Part shown: one piece after another, positions 33,323-45,394 of the stretch | How positions within the stretch are numbered: the stretch's first letter is position 1 | Layout: every line of letters begins with the position of its first letter | Origin: Planoprotostelium fungivorum | Taxonomy: Eukaryota > Evosea > Variosea > Cavosteliida > Cavosteliaceae | Direction: 5' to 3' | Length of the DNA stretch: 64,000 nt | NCBI GenBank assembly: GCA_003024175.1 | Contig: MDYQ01000062.1 | Coordinates: 1-64,000, forward strand | The notes under the pieces: generated by a model | What the model saw: only the letters and a program-made list of their open reading frames with translations | Databases searched by the model: none | Told to the model about the DNA's origin: nothing | Program-made: the position numbers and the translations under genes

Positions 33323-36300
33323 TTATCTTTTATTATTATTTCTCAGGGCCTGAGAATGTGTGATGGGAGCGTAGACATCGTGTACGATCGCAACTGAATC
33401 GGTTGATTCCGTTACACAAGGATTCGAGTAGATTGGAACTCTGTTCTCTTGAGGCTGCTGCTCCACCTCTTCTACTCGCACGTTATCCGATTCGAAGCCC
33501 TCCTTCATCCTCATCATCTCTTCTTCCACATCGCTCTGAACGGGTGATGAGCCTGGAGCTAATGATCTCACGATCATCTTGAAGTTTGGACGATCATCCG
33601 GTAACTCCGACCAACAGACTGGTGATGATCAGAAGATGTGATGAGATCTCGAAGAGGCTCACTCTGCATGAGCATTTGGAGTTGAGGGTCTGTGTCTGGA
33701 ATTTCAAGTCTCTTCTTCTCGCTGATGATGGCGACCGCTGCTTCCACGGGCGTCATGTCTGGGAATGGTTCGGACACCTCGATGATCTCCCTGATGATGT
33801 TTCAGAGGAAGGTGGAATCTCAACTCTCACCAGATGACCACTCCGAAAGACCACACGTCACTCTTGGTCGAATACTGTCTCTCTTTCAAGGCTGTTTATG
33901 TCAGGTGATGATAGTGAAAGTTGGGACTCTACCTTCGGGCGCCATCCTGTGGGTATGTCAGTGATCGAGATCATGGTGAAATCTCACCATTTAACCGGTC
34001 CAACGTTTGTATTGGTCCTGAAATGACGTCATGATGACATCATCATACGTCAACACTCACTTGGCACCGCGCTCGTCGGCCGATTCGGTGACTCGACTCA
34101 TTCCAAAATCGGTCACTTTAGGTTCCAAATGCTTCGTCAGTAAGATGTTTCGAACCGCCAACTATCTCTCATCAGTACAATTATCTTCGTTTCTCTCTCA
34201 CATCACGATGGATAACGTTCTCTTTGTGGAGATGAAGCATTCCCAGAGCTGCAATGATTTCAATTTACGTTTGGGTCTTATCTCTCACCGATGCCAGTGA
34301 TCCATTCCATCTTCATCTCTAGACCGACTGTATTCTTTCTGAGGAAATCGTACAAACTTCCTCCCTCACAGAACTCTCTGTCGATTCATCAGATGATATA
34401 GAGAGTGAGAGGTGGATCACGTGATCATGGTCAGTGGTTGAGGCGGAATAGTCATGCCGATGAACAAGACCACGTTCTGTTGAGATGTCACGACATGAAC
34501 GATGAGATCATCCCATCGAATCAACTCACGGGATGGCTTCGGAGGTTCTGGAGAATGGCCACTTCTTTCAAGAAGGCTTCTACTTGTTCCCTAGTCACAT
34601 GTTCGGCCCTGATCTGCTTCACGGCCACGTTTAATTCTCTCCACAGACCCTTGAAGACAACTCCGAATGCCCCTGATCCGATTTCCTGTTGATCATCAAC
34701 TGATGTGATCCATCTCCCTCTCACTCACGGCCATATCAGATATCTCTCTGTAATCGACCTGAGATGTGTCAATTCGATGGATTTCGTTAGGTGCCTCACG
34801 ATCGATCTCTTGGCGGCACCGAGGTCGATGTCTTCTAGATCGATGGTCTGATGCATGATCTGAGTGATGTGCCTGTACTCGTTAACTTGTATCACGTCGA
34901 TCTTTCCACCTCTTTCGGAGGGCTAAGGCCACGAGCGATGAGACCAATATCAGAACGAGGAGAGATCCTCCCACAGAAACACCGATGATGACACTCTTTG
35001 GAACTTCCGAACCTTGATTGACATCGTTCGTTGTGACCTGTAGCTGAGGAATATAATTGGAGAAGTTTAGGACTTTCACTCCATGATTGGATAGGGCGGT
35101 CAGTGTAGTGGGATCTGCCAGTACACTGAGTAGACGAGATGAAGAACCCTCATTCGATCTAAAAGAAATTAAGACGACACACACAATCAACAAGCATGAT
35201 TCACCCCTCGAGTGCAGGAGATATGGCACCATCTACGATAACACTTCCTTCTTGCACTTTCAAAATCGTGAATCGTCCAGTATTTACTGCCAGCACCTGA
35301 CGGAATCGATCAGGTTCAGATCGGTCGAAAGGCACTCACAGCCGATAGGGCCATCAGATAAGCAGTCTGGTTCCAAGTAGATAGAGACCCTTCCATTCTC
35401 ATTCTGAACTGTACGGTCACGTTTGAATCGGTAGTGGTGCATGTAGCATTGCATCGAGAGCGGGACGGGGAGGTGATTGGACATTCGAATGAATTCTCCA
35501 TAAAGTTGCACAATTGAATGGAGGGGGGAAGAGTTAAGACGCTGACGTCATTGAACGAGTTGTGAGACATATCAAGGGACTGAGAAGATCAGGCGAATGT
35601 CAAACGAATATCTCTCACGCGAAGGCTGTTCGAGAATTGCGGAATCTTCCCGGTGAAGGCATTGTAGCTGCTCGATGTTAAATCTCGTCTACAACAGTGT
35701 AGATTCATCACCTCATATTGACCGTTTGTATCTGAAATAGAGATCTCATGGTACCGATAGATCCAGTGAGAATATTGTTCGATAGATCGAGACTCTTCAA
35801 AAATTTTGCCGATGACAGGTCGGGCAGGTTTCCTTCGAAGGCATTTCGACTCAAATTGAGCTGCTGAATCGAACCCAACTTATTCAACCAAGTCAAAGGC
35901 CCCCACAGAGCATTGTCCGATAGATCGACGAGGGAAGGGTCGCTCTGTCAGGGTTATTTTGTGCTTTCAAACTAATATTTGTGTCACCAGAATGTCTTCC
36001 AACGAACCGTTGAGACTGTTGTTGTGCAGGTCGATGGACTGTAGCGAGCGGATACTCCACAATTCCTGTGGTACGTCTCCCTGTAGATTACAGTTGGACA
36101 AGTTGAGGGATCTCAGATTGATGAGATTCGATATGTCGGAGGGGATCTCGGTAGTGAGAGGGTTGTTTGATAAGTCCAATGTCTGATTCAGATCAATCGA
36201 CGTAAATACCGACGACGCTCACCGTGAGTTGAGTGAGAGACATCAATTGCGTCAGATTGGAAGTGAGACGATTACCACAGACAGACAATTCCTGATACCA

Positions 36301-39300
36301 TGAGATTCAGAGTAAAAATATTATCCGTGTGATCGTCTCACTTGAAGATACAGTAGAAGATCCATGCTGGGTAACGACCCAGACATCCTGTTTCCACCCA
36401 ATCGAAGTGTTCTGAGGCTGAACAAGGAGGCAACGGATGATGGGAAGGGGCCGTAGATGTCATTATTCGAGGCGTCCAACACCTGCAAATAAGAAGACGT
36501 CAAGAGTTGAGGCGGGAAGAAGCCAGTGAATCGATTGTCGTTGACGTAGACGTTCTGCAGCAGTTTTCCGTTGTTGAATAGGTAGAAGAGATCTCCATTG
36601 AAGAGATTGTAAGAGATGTCGACGTAATTGAGCTGGATGGATGTGTACTGTGGAAACGAACCCGTGAAAGAATTATTCCTCAGGTTCAATCTATCAGCGT
36701 CAGAAAGTTAACAGAGCGTTTCGATCTCACCTGCTGATGTAGTTGAGAGAATTCAGCGAAGGGATGCTGCCAGAAAATTGGTTGTTTGACCTGTCCGTGT
36801 CACGTGACGTACCATCGACGGGTCGACTCACAGATCGAGCAACTGTAGACCAGCCAAATTTCCCAGCCACTTCCAGTTGGACCCAGTGAACTGATTATCG
36901 TTGGCGTAGAGGATAGCCAGTTTCGACGTTGTCAATTGAGGAAAGTCACCGGAGAATTGATTGTGACCGACTTGGAGCAATAAGAGGGTGTCACCGGTTG
37001 TGATGGGCTGTAATGTTCCGTTGAATTTGTTGTTCGTGAAGATCAACTGAGAGCAGGCGGGTAAGTTGTAGATGGAAGGAGGAAGATTTCCGCTCAATTG
37101 ATTGTACGACACATCCAAGATATAGAGGCCGGTCAAGCTACCGAATACATCGGGAAGCTATCAATTGGCGTCAGAGATGATGACAGACGGACGATCTACC
37201 TGTCCACTGAGTTGATTGCTGCCGAACTGAAAGTATTGAAGATTGTGAAGATTCTTAAGGCAAGCGGGAATCGAACCGTTGAATTGATTGTTCGACTGAA
37301 GATATCAGCAAGATAAAAGAGCCGGATCGTTACCATGGTCAAGTCTGTGAGTTGTGTCATGTTTCCGATCCAATTGGGAATGGAACCTGACGACCGACAT
37401 CAGTGGACGCCACACGAAGAACGGATCACCTGTGAACGTGTTGAATGCCATACTCAGGATCTGAAGATTCGGACAGCCAGCGACGTTCGGAAACGCTCCT
37501 CTGAAGGTATTCTCTCCCAGGTAAATGGTCGTCAGATAAGGCAAACGTAGCACCGGAAACTGTACGACATTAAATGTGAACATCAAGTGGAATCATCTCA
37601 CCAGTCCTCTCAGTCTGTTGTTACTTCCGTACAAGATTTTGAGATCGATCATATTGTTCATACAAGAAGGAAGTCTACCAGTCATTTGATTCGTGTGGAA
37701 TGTGAATTCGGTCATTTGTGTGGCATTACAAATCGTTCGTGGTAGAGTTCTGTACGCCCTGATGAGACGGAACATATTATATCTGGACGGACTCACCCGT
37801 CCAACATGTTATTGTTGATGTAGAGTTGTAAGAGATTCTGACAGTTGGTTAAATTTGGAAGACTTCCCGTGAGGAAATTGAAGGCCATATTTACGACCTG
37901 TCTGTTGATGAGGGACATTCTGTGTCATTGGCTTTGTTGATATCCTCACCGTCAATTGTGTCAAGTTGTATAGGATGTCAGGCACTTTTCCGCTCAGGTC
38001 ATTGTGGTTCAAGCTCAATTCTCTTACGGAGGTGAGGCCACACAACGAGCGTGGGATCGATCCTATAGTATGTTATCGACATCCATCTTATCACCCTCAC
38101 CCGTCAGTGCATTGTTATTCAGGTAAACGTTCTCCGCTAAAGAGAGGTTGCCCAGGCCGGCAGGTATCTCTCCAATAAAACTGAAAACAAGGGTGAGACT
38201 TGGACCCAACAAGAGAAGACGTACTCGTTGAAAGACAGATCCAGGTAATAGAGTTGAATGAGCTGAGAGATGGATGATGGAATCTCTCCGGTCAGACCTG
38301 GATTACCGATGATGGCCAGAAATTGTAAATTCGTCAACGTCCCCAGTGATTCTGGAAGCGAACCTGTCACCATGTTAGACACAACGATCGCTCGAGGCGT
38401 GGTTCTCACCGGTCATGTTGTTATTGACGAAATAGAGGAATAAGACACGATATTCATCGTCACAGACGATATTCGAGAACGAACAGAATTGATTGCTATC
38501 ATTGATGGGAAGCGTCCAATCTAAACCTTGCCAGCCCACACCTATCGATGTCACTAACCGTGTAGATAGCCAATTCCATCACCTCCCGCTTGAAGATACA
38601 GATCGTTAAGTGCGGCACAATCTGGACAGCCTTCGATCGGAATCACGGGTTGTAGAATGACATCACACGGAGTGATTCCCGTCTGAGAAGGGGTGACGTA
38701 ACCGTAACTGTACATCGCTTCCATGGACCATTGCAATCGATCGTTGGCAGGCCATACATCGTAAGACCATCCACCCTTAGCACTCAAGAACACCTGACGT
38801 ATGTTCATACTCATCGATCACGCAATCTCATGCACCTGAAATAGCGCCGAGAGCAGATCTCCGCTTCGATCCAGCGACACGCCACAGCCGTTGAAACCAT
38901 CAACCAATAGAGGTCGATTGGGATTTGCCACGTTGTACCAATAGATATTGTTAGCGATCTGGGGTACTAATCCGTTAATCTTATCGTCGTCCGTGTTGGA
39001 GGAAAATTTCTGAGTATCTCAGTCTCACGTGAGATGATGCATGACTCACACCACAGAGGTAGATCTGGTAGTTGTACCAGACAGTGTGATAAGGTGGTTG
39101 AGACATAAAATTAACCCATGCAGCATCTGTCGGGTTCGCATTGTCAGGCAGATCCACCACGACGAAGACTTGATCGTTGTATCGTCTCACAACATTGTAA
39201 GCAGCTTGGTAATAGCTGCGCCAATCAGAATCGTCTGAATGATCAAACATGCAGAGACTCACAACATGAGATTGTTGATGTCTGCACCATTCGCCGCTGG

Positions 39301-41638
39301 ATTATCGATGACCGATATCCCGATGAAGTTGTGGTGCTTTCCGTATCGAGTCATAAACTGATCCATTGCGCTCAGCATGCAGTCGATGTTGGACATGTAC
39401 GGACTGAAGTAGTAAGCTCCGGAATTGTTCGGTCCAGAAGCTCCTTGCCCCGCGTTCTGACCACCTGGTACAGAGTGCATGTCTAGAATGATACCCAAAT
39501 CCCACTTGGCAGCCCACTGGAAAGCTTGGTCTAAGTAGTGGAGCGACCCCGTGACGAAAGCGGAGGGGCTGACGCCAGGGCAACCGTTCTGTCCTCCTCC
39601 CTGCCATCGCTTCAGAATCACACGTACCGTACGTATACTCACGGCGATATCGAATATCTGCCACCATCCCACTGGTACCCGTACCGAATTGAGACCCAGC
39701 ATGGACATCTTTGCAAAATCTTCTTCGTCCACATAAGTGGCCCAGTGTTGTCTCATGATCGTGTTCGCTCGCGATCCCAGGCACTGCTGCAAGAGCCAAG
39801 TTCCCGGATAAGTCTGAGGAGAGCAGTCGTTCTGCAGCCACATGGAAGAGGAGAAGTCTGAATCGACCAAGAACCAACCGTAGAGAGATGCCGCACGTAC
39901 CGGTACGGAATAATTCTTGACTGATTGTAGACGGTCGCCGATGCAAGATTTCTGAGGTAGATATTCGATGGTGGGAGATGTCGTGGGGACCGGTGCTGAC
40001 ACAGGCGTTCTACAACCAGTCAATCTTGCAGCTGCTACCGCAGTGAGACTCACACAGAGGACCAAGGAGCGGTGCGTATGCTCGTTACGACGTCGCTATC
40101 ATCTCCTACGATGCACGAGGGTAGTCCGGTGGCATTGGATTGAAACCAACCCTGACGGTAAGATTCTCTCATGGACCATACGGTTCCCGTTGCCCTCCAA
40201 CTCCAGTACGTCCATCCTCCCTTCACTTTTGCAAAGACCTAATTCATTTAACCCTTCTTCTACATCGTTGTAGATCACCTCCAATTGTGCCTTGGCCAGT
40301 AGCCACTCCTTCCCTCCCGACACACCACACAGAGACCATTCACCGATCATGAGAGGCTTCGCATTGACCTGCATTCGAATGAGAAGAGAAGCAGATTCGC
40401 TCCACCTTGGCGTATTGCTCCAACAATTGATTCTTCGCCGTATACATGTTCTCGATACGATCATCATCGGTGTCTCCCGCTCCTCCCTGTGATGATGTCA
40501 TCACACGTCATCCATCGGTAACTCACGAAGCACTGATAGGCGTGAAGGTCCAGGTATACGTTGGTGTATTTGGTGGTGTCACTCATGAGAATGATCCAAT
40601 CAGATTCCGTTCCTGTCTGAAAGGGTGTAGTCAAGGGGCTGATGACCACGAGACCCTGGCTGCTGTACTTTCTAACGGCCGCATAGGCCAGGTCGTAGTA
40701 CCTGATCATGTCATTTACGTCTACAACGAGACGTCCTCACGTGTAGAGGAAGTACACGTTGAACATGTGGTCCGAGCATCCCGGTTCATTTAAGAGGGCG
40801 AAACCGAGAAAAGAAGTCCGATTGTGATACCTCTCGGTGTAAGCTCTGATCGATTCTACTGTCTGATACGCATTGTTTGGATCGGTATCGAAGCCGCACG
40901 AGTTGAGAGAAATTGGGGAACTGTGAGGCTGCGGCTTATGTAAGCAAGGTGATGACAGAGAGGGAGATCACTTGTCCGTTCTGTGAATTGACACCGGCGT
41001 GCATGTCTAAGAGGACCGCGATTCCGTACTTCTCCGCCCAATTGAAGACAAGGTCGATGTATTTGAGAGCACCCATGGCGAAATTGGTGGGAGAGACTTG
41101 CAGGCCCGCTTGAGACGCTCCACCCTGGGTCTCGATCAGCTCATGTGACGGACGGGTGTATGATACTCACGACCGTATCGTAGATCTGCCACCTGGAAGA
41201 TTCAATCAATGCGAGGTGAGATGAGATGACATCACCATCCGAGAGGAACTCTGACCGTGTTGATGCCTTGAGCTGCCATCTCCTTGAAGTCTGTCTCGTT
41301 CATCCAAGTGGACCAATGATGCTCCAGAACTTGATTCATCAACTGCATCATGTCATTTTCTCTTTCCGTCCATCATCTCATCTCACCGCCGGTGACTGAG
41401 CGTATAGACATTGTTCCAATAGGTACTGCCCTGGGTGAGTGTCCGGGTTACAGTTGTTGTCTATCCATAAGTTGGGGTACATGTAAGACTCCACGATGAA
41501 CCAAGAGCCCAGGTTAACTCCTCTCATCGGCACAGACAAGCTCTTCACTGCATCGAGCCTCTGTCTGAGGCATGTGTCGTCCAAGAGGGCCCAGGCTACG
41601 GTACTAAAATACAAGAAGAGCTGCAGCGACTGCTTCAT
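33323..41638 (-). CDS. GH5-GH5-LRR-TM-kinase receptor
   Basis: This appears to be one receptor gene. Signal peptide MKQSLQLFLYFSTVAWALL starts at 41638. GH5 domain 1 has RGVNLGSWFIVES, LLDMHAGVNSQNGQ, acid/base FALLNEPG near 40790 and nucleophile LMIGEWSLCG near 40340. A 44-nt intron joins APWSSV to a linker TPVSAPVPTTSPT and GH5 domain 2 (39930-38680), where NEP is DNP (VIDNPAANG) and GEWS is DGFN. A single exon at 38814-38554 carries the GH5 end and the LRR cap (CPDCAALNDLYLQAGGDGIG). Plant-style LRRs (GLTGEIPSSISQLIQLYYLD) run to about 35560. After QVLAVNTGRFTILKVQEGSV comes the TM helix SVIIGVSVGGSLLVLILVSS. The kinase shows EIGSGAFGVVFKG, VAVKQI, IHRDLAVRN, DFGMSR, PVKWMAPEA, SDVWSFGVVIWE and CWSELPDDRPNFKMIV. 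It ends SQALRNNNKR. Confidence 0.85.
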
Positions 41639-42193
41639 CCTTTCGAGCTCTGTTCTGTTTGATTAAGCTCCTCTTCATTCCTCCTTCCATCCTCCCTATC
41701 CAACTCACTCCTACCCACGTCAGTCGTCCTGCGTTACGATAACACAAGCAACCCATTGAGACGATGATACGCGCCATATGAAGAACTACCTTCCAGCGGG
41801 GGATATGAGAAGATTCCAAGGGCATTACGTTGAATCTCCACAGAACGAAGGAGAAGAGCCCATCGGTGTTTGCCCCATTCCAAGTACATCGGGGGGATTC
41901 GAATCACCGATAGGACCCGAATCTTGACTATCCATGGGCTATATTCGATTCCCTATCCACATAGATCCCTATAGACAGCTCTATGTCTGAAGATGAGAAG
42001 ATGAGACACAGAAGATGATGAGATGTAGATGAGAAGAGGAGACACAGAAGATGATGAGATGTAGATGAGAAGAGGATGAGATGGAAAATGAGACATAAAG
42101 AATGAGATGAGATGATGAGATGCAAAAGATGATGAGATGCAAAAGATGATGAGATGCAGAAGATGATGAGATGCAGATGTAGAACATGTCGGT
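41639..42193. other. tandem intergenic region with repeat
   Basis: It lies between the 3' end of the mitochondrial-type orphan and the receptor start, both on the minus strand. The left part should hold the receptor promoter; the right half (41990-42180) is a minisatellite. Confidence 0.5.
41990..42180. repeat. intergenic minisatellite, GATGATGAGATGCAGAA unit
   Basis: Imperfect 17-nt units GAAGATGATGAGATGCA, and longer units with GAGAAGAGGAGACACA, fill the region just after the stop of the gene at 42194-45249. Confidence 0.85.
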
Positions 42194-45100
42194 TTATCCT
42201 CGGTTGCTGCGAGTCCAAGTCTCCCACAAGTCCTGATGGATGTTGGTGAGCACGTGCTCCTCCTCTGCCTTCCTCCTGATCTCAAATGTCTCCTTGATCG
42301 GATTCTTCTTGAACTGCTTGTAGCTCTCCCAGGCGTGTCTTCCATCTGCCTCCGTGACAGCGTCCTCCATCTCTTGAAAGTGTCCTCCCCACAGCTGCGT
42401 CTCAAACTTGTGCTCCTCTGCCGTCAGCCTGATCATCCTTCGCTGGGTTTCAGGGTCCAAGTCCTTCACTGGTTCGTCTTCGTCTTCTCCTTCTTCTTCT
42501 TCTTCTCCTCCTCTCTGCTTGGCCCTCAGCTCTTCTTCTCTGGCATCCATCCTGTCCTGTGCGGCCTCCATCTCCCTCTCGATCTGTTTCAAACCAGTCT
42601 TCTCTTCCCACTCTTCTCTCGTCATTCCCTTCTCTCCCAGTTGTACGTTGACAAAGTCATCGATGAGCCTCTGGTAGTTGTTCTTCTCTCTGTGGGTGAC
42701 TCGAATGTCTTCACCAAAGGCCAAAAAGTCTTGGTCCTTGTACATGTCGTAATCGTGGGGGGCAGAATAAGGAATCTCTTGCAGGTCTAAGAGACTCTTG
42801 AGGTAGCTGCTACTGTCAACCTCTACAACACTTGACGATTTCCGACTCACGCTCTCTGTGCGGGAGACTTCCAAGAGCGGTTTCTCACTCTTAGCCTTCT
42901 CCTCTTCAAGCTTCCCACTCTCCATCTTCCCTTACTGGGTTGATCGTGTTCCATGAAGCTGGGGGCGCCGGGGTCACGGTACACCTTCAGCTTCCACAGT
43001 TGTCTCCTCAGGCGACCGGGTGACCCAGCGATGGTTCTACCATCCTTGTCTCTGATCCAGTAGTGAGCCCAGACTAAGACTTTGATGGTAAAATAGACGA
43101 GACCGTTGATGCGGTGGATCCTTCTGCCGAGCTGAAGGGGTCAGCGGGACAGAAGGGTATGGACTCACCGTCATCTTTCCGATACGGTAGAGTTTCATGT
43201 AGGAGGTCACTTGTTGGTATTCCATGATATTTCTCATCCTCTCGATTCGGTTGTACAACTGAAGAACGTGAGAAGAAGAGATGAAATAAACGAGAGGAAC
43301 GTGAGAAGGTGAGATGAAACAAACGAGAAGAATGTGAGAAGGAGAAGAGAAGATGGACTCACGTATGGACCACACATGGCACGAATGACGTGCATCTTGC
43401 TGAAATTGTTGGACATGGCATTGAACAGTATGGGCACAAAATACTTCCTGACACTCTTCTTGAAGAACATCGAGTGGAACTTTGGATCCAAGTTTCTCCT
43501 GAGGGCGCCCCAGGTGACCCTCTTCATCAGCTTTCTCATCCTTCTCCTGTGTTTCCTCACTTTCCTCTTGAAGCCGAAAGGCAGCTTCCTCCTCCTCCTT
43601 CCCCTTTTCCTCTTCCTCCTCTTTCTGTGGATGGTGCGCTGTCTGTACCTCCACCATTGGATGAACTGCCAATTGCTAAAGTTGTTTTTGATGTAGTCGA
43701 CCTTCTCTTCTTGTGTCATCTCTGGGAAGGGTTTCGGTGGTTCGGCCCAGATCTTTTCGAATGTCAATCGATGTCATCATCTCATGTCTCATGATCTCGT
43801 GTTGATATTGACAAACGTCGTAGTGATGATGGATGACGATCACGATGATGATGTCCACGACGATCACAATCACCTTGTCGTTGTAATCGATGACTGAATC
43901 TGCCATCTCCACGTCATGCTTCGTCTCCGCCTTCGGAGTGTATTCCAATGGACGATACTGGTAGTTATCCCTTCCCATCAGCCATCTTCCTTGGTCGTCG
44001 ATGTTGTGTCTCTCTCTCAGTACTGGACTCTGTCTCCTGTGTCCCAATATTCCCTCCTTGAGTGATTTGTATGGAAACATCATGTTCCTCCTCCTCTGCT
44101 CGTGGTATTTTCCCCACTGTAATTGTTTCTCTTCTTCGGGCAGCTCGGGCACTGGATCAGGATCCACCTCTGGTAATCGTGAAGCGACGCCCAGTTTGGC
44201 CAGACGCTGCGGATCCAACTGTATCGGTGCGGGTGGTAAGACAGTGGCTACGGCAGGAAGTGCTGGGATCTCTTCTTCATACTTGATCCTCTCCTCCTTG
44301 AAGCCGAAATCGTTGAATCGACCAGAGGGGATGTGGAACTGACGTGCCATGGCATGATGAGGGGCCATGCTGATGACCTTCTGGGTGAGACGATCGACGA
44401 GATCTCCGATCTTCTTCTTCAGTTGGGTGGCACCGATGATCCTGTTCTCGAGTTCACAGAGACCGTCATCGTCGACTCGGGCGGCCTGAAGAGCCTGCAT
44501 GTTTTCGGCGTACGATCTCTGGAGCTCCATGATGGGGAGGGTGAAGTGATAAGCCAACTTGTAGACGAGCTTTCCCTTGACAAACATCTGACTGTCTCGG
44601 TAGACCTGAATGCTTCAGAAATGAAGGATGGAGTAGAATGTACCTTTCTGATGTAACGCTTGTCTCTCCTCTCGTATCTCTTTCTGTGTAGATCGTCCTT
44701 CTTGAGCGTAAACCATGCGAAGAGCTGGGGCAACATTCTGACTTCCTCCCAATGTCCAGTTGTCACGTTTAGACCGTAGTTGTACCATCTGAGGTCCTTC
44801 ATGTACTCGTGATATCGGACTACATAGTTGGCTTTCTCCATGGCCTGTGTCATCACTATGATCTTCTTTCGGTCGTCGTGTCCCATTGCCTCTTCATCGG
44901 TCAGAGGTCCCGAGCTGAGTACTTGAAGTTCTTTCTTCTCGGCTTCAGACAAGTATGTCAATGGTTCGTCCACGGGTGGTAAACCAACGGGGGGTACTTG
45001 TTTCTCTAGCTCCGCGAGTTCTGCTGGGGTGATCTGCCGTTTCATTTTGGAGGGATGAACGTTCCATGCTACTTCTCCGAGATCTGCTGGAACTTCTACT

Positions 45101-45249
45101 TTCATACCCACACGCCTGAGATCGTTATAGAAACTCATACAGCGTGTGGGCTGGAGATTGGAAGAGAGTGGGACTGTCTTGGATCCCACATGTATCGAAT
45201 GCCGTTGAGAGGGCGGCGGAGTGGGCCGCGCCCTCGCCAATCGTAGCAT
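42194..45249 (-). CDS. orphan protein with mitochondrial-type N-terminus
   Basis: I do not recognise the family. The start at 45249 gives MLRLARARPTPPPSQRHSIH, basic and free of acidic residues for over 40 codons, as in a mitochondrial presequence. The body follows: FYNDLRRVGMKVEVPADLGE, YHEYMKDLRWYNYGLNVTTG, FVKGKLVYKLAYHFTLPIME, MAPHHAMARQFHIPSGRFND, and a very basic segment WWRYRQRTIHRKRRKRKRGR. Next are KFHSMFFKKSVRKYFVPILF, INGLVYFTIKVLVWAHYWIR and GRLRRQLWKLKVYRDPGAPS. An acidic stretch (GGEEEEEGEDEDEP) precedes the end WETWTRSNRG. The Arg/Lys/Trp/Tyr-rich make-up suggests an RNA-binding, possibly mitoribosomal, protein; that is inference. An intron at 43262-43345 has a tandem repeat. 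It is divergent from ketopantoate reductase by 145 bp. Confidence 0.8.
43262..43345. repeat. intronic repeat, about 32-nt unit
   Basis: The unit GAGATGAAATAAACGAGAGG with AACGTGAGAAG recurs about 2.5 times in an intron of the orphan gene. Confidence 0.8.
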
Positions 45250-45394
45250 CTGTTGATGCTGATTGTGATCGTGATCCTCGGCGTTCTATATTTATTTTAT
45301 TTTATTCTTTTTGTGGAAATTCCCAGCGCTCAACAACATCTGCCCTGACAACCGAATCAGTCCATCACAACAATCACAGACCAACAAAGGACAA

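Noticed and set aside
38981-40065. Second GH5 as a separate secreted enzyme with its own signal-like MVLCVSLTAVAAA start
   Set aside because: The first codon is TTG, not ATG, and the signal-like residues fall inside a GTGAG...TAG intron that joins the first GH5 to the linker in phase.
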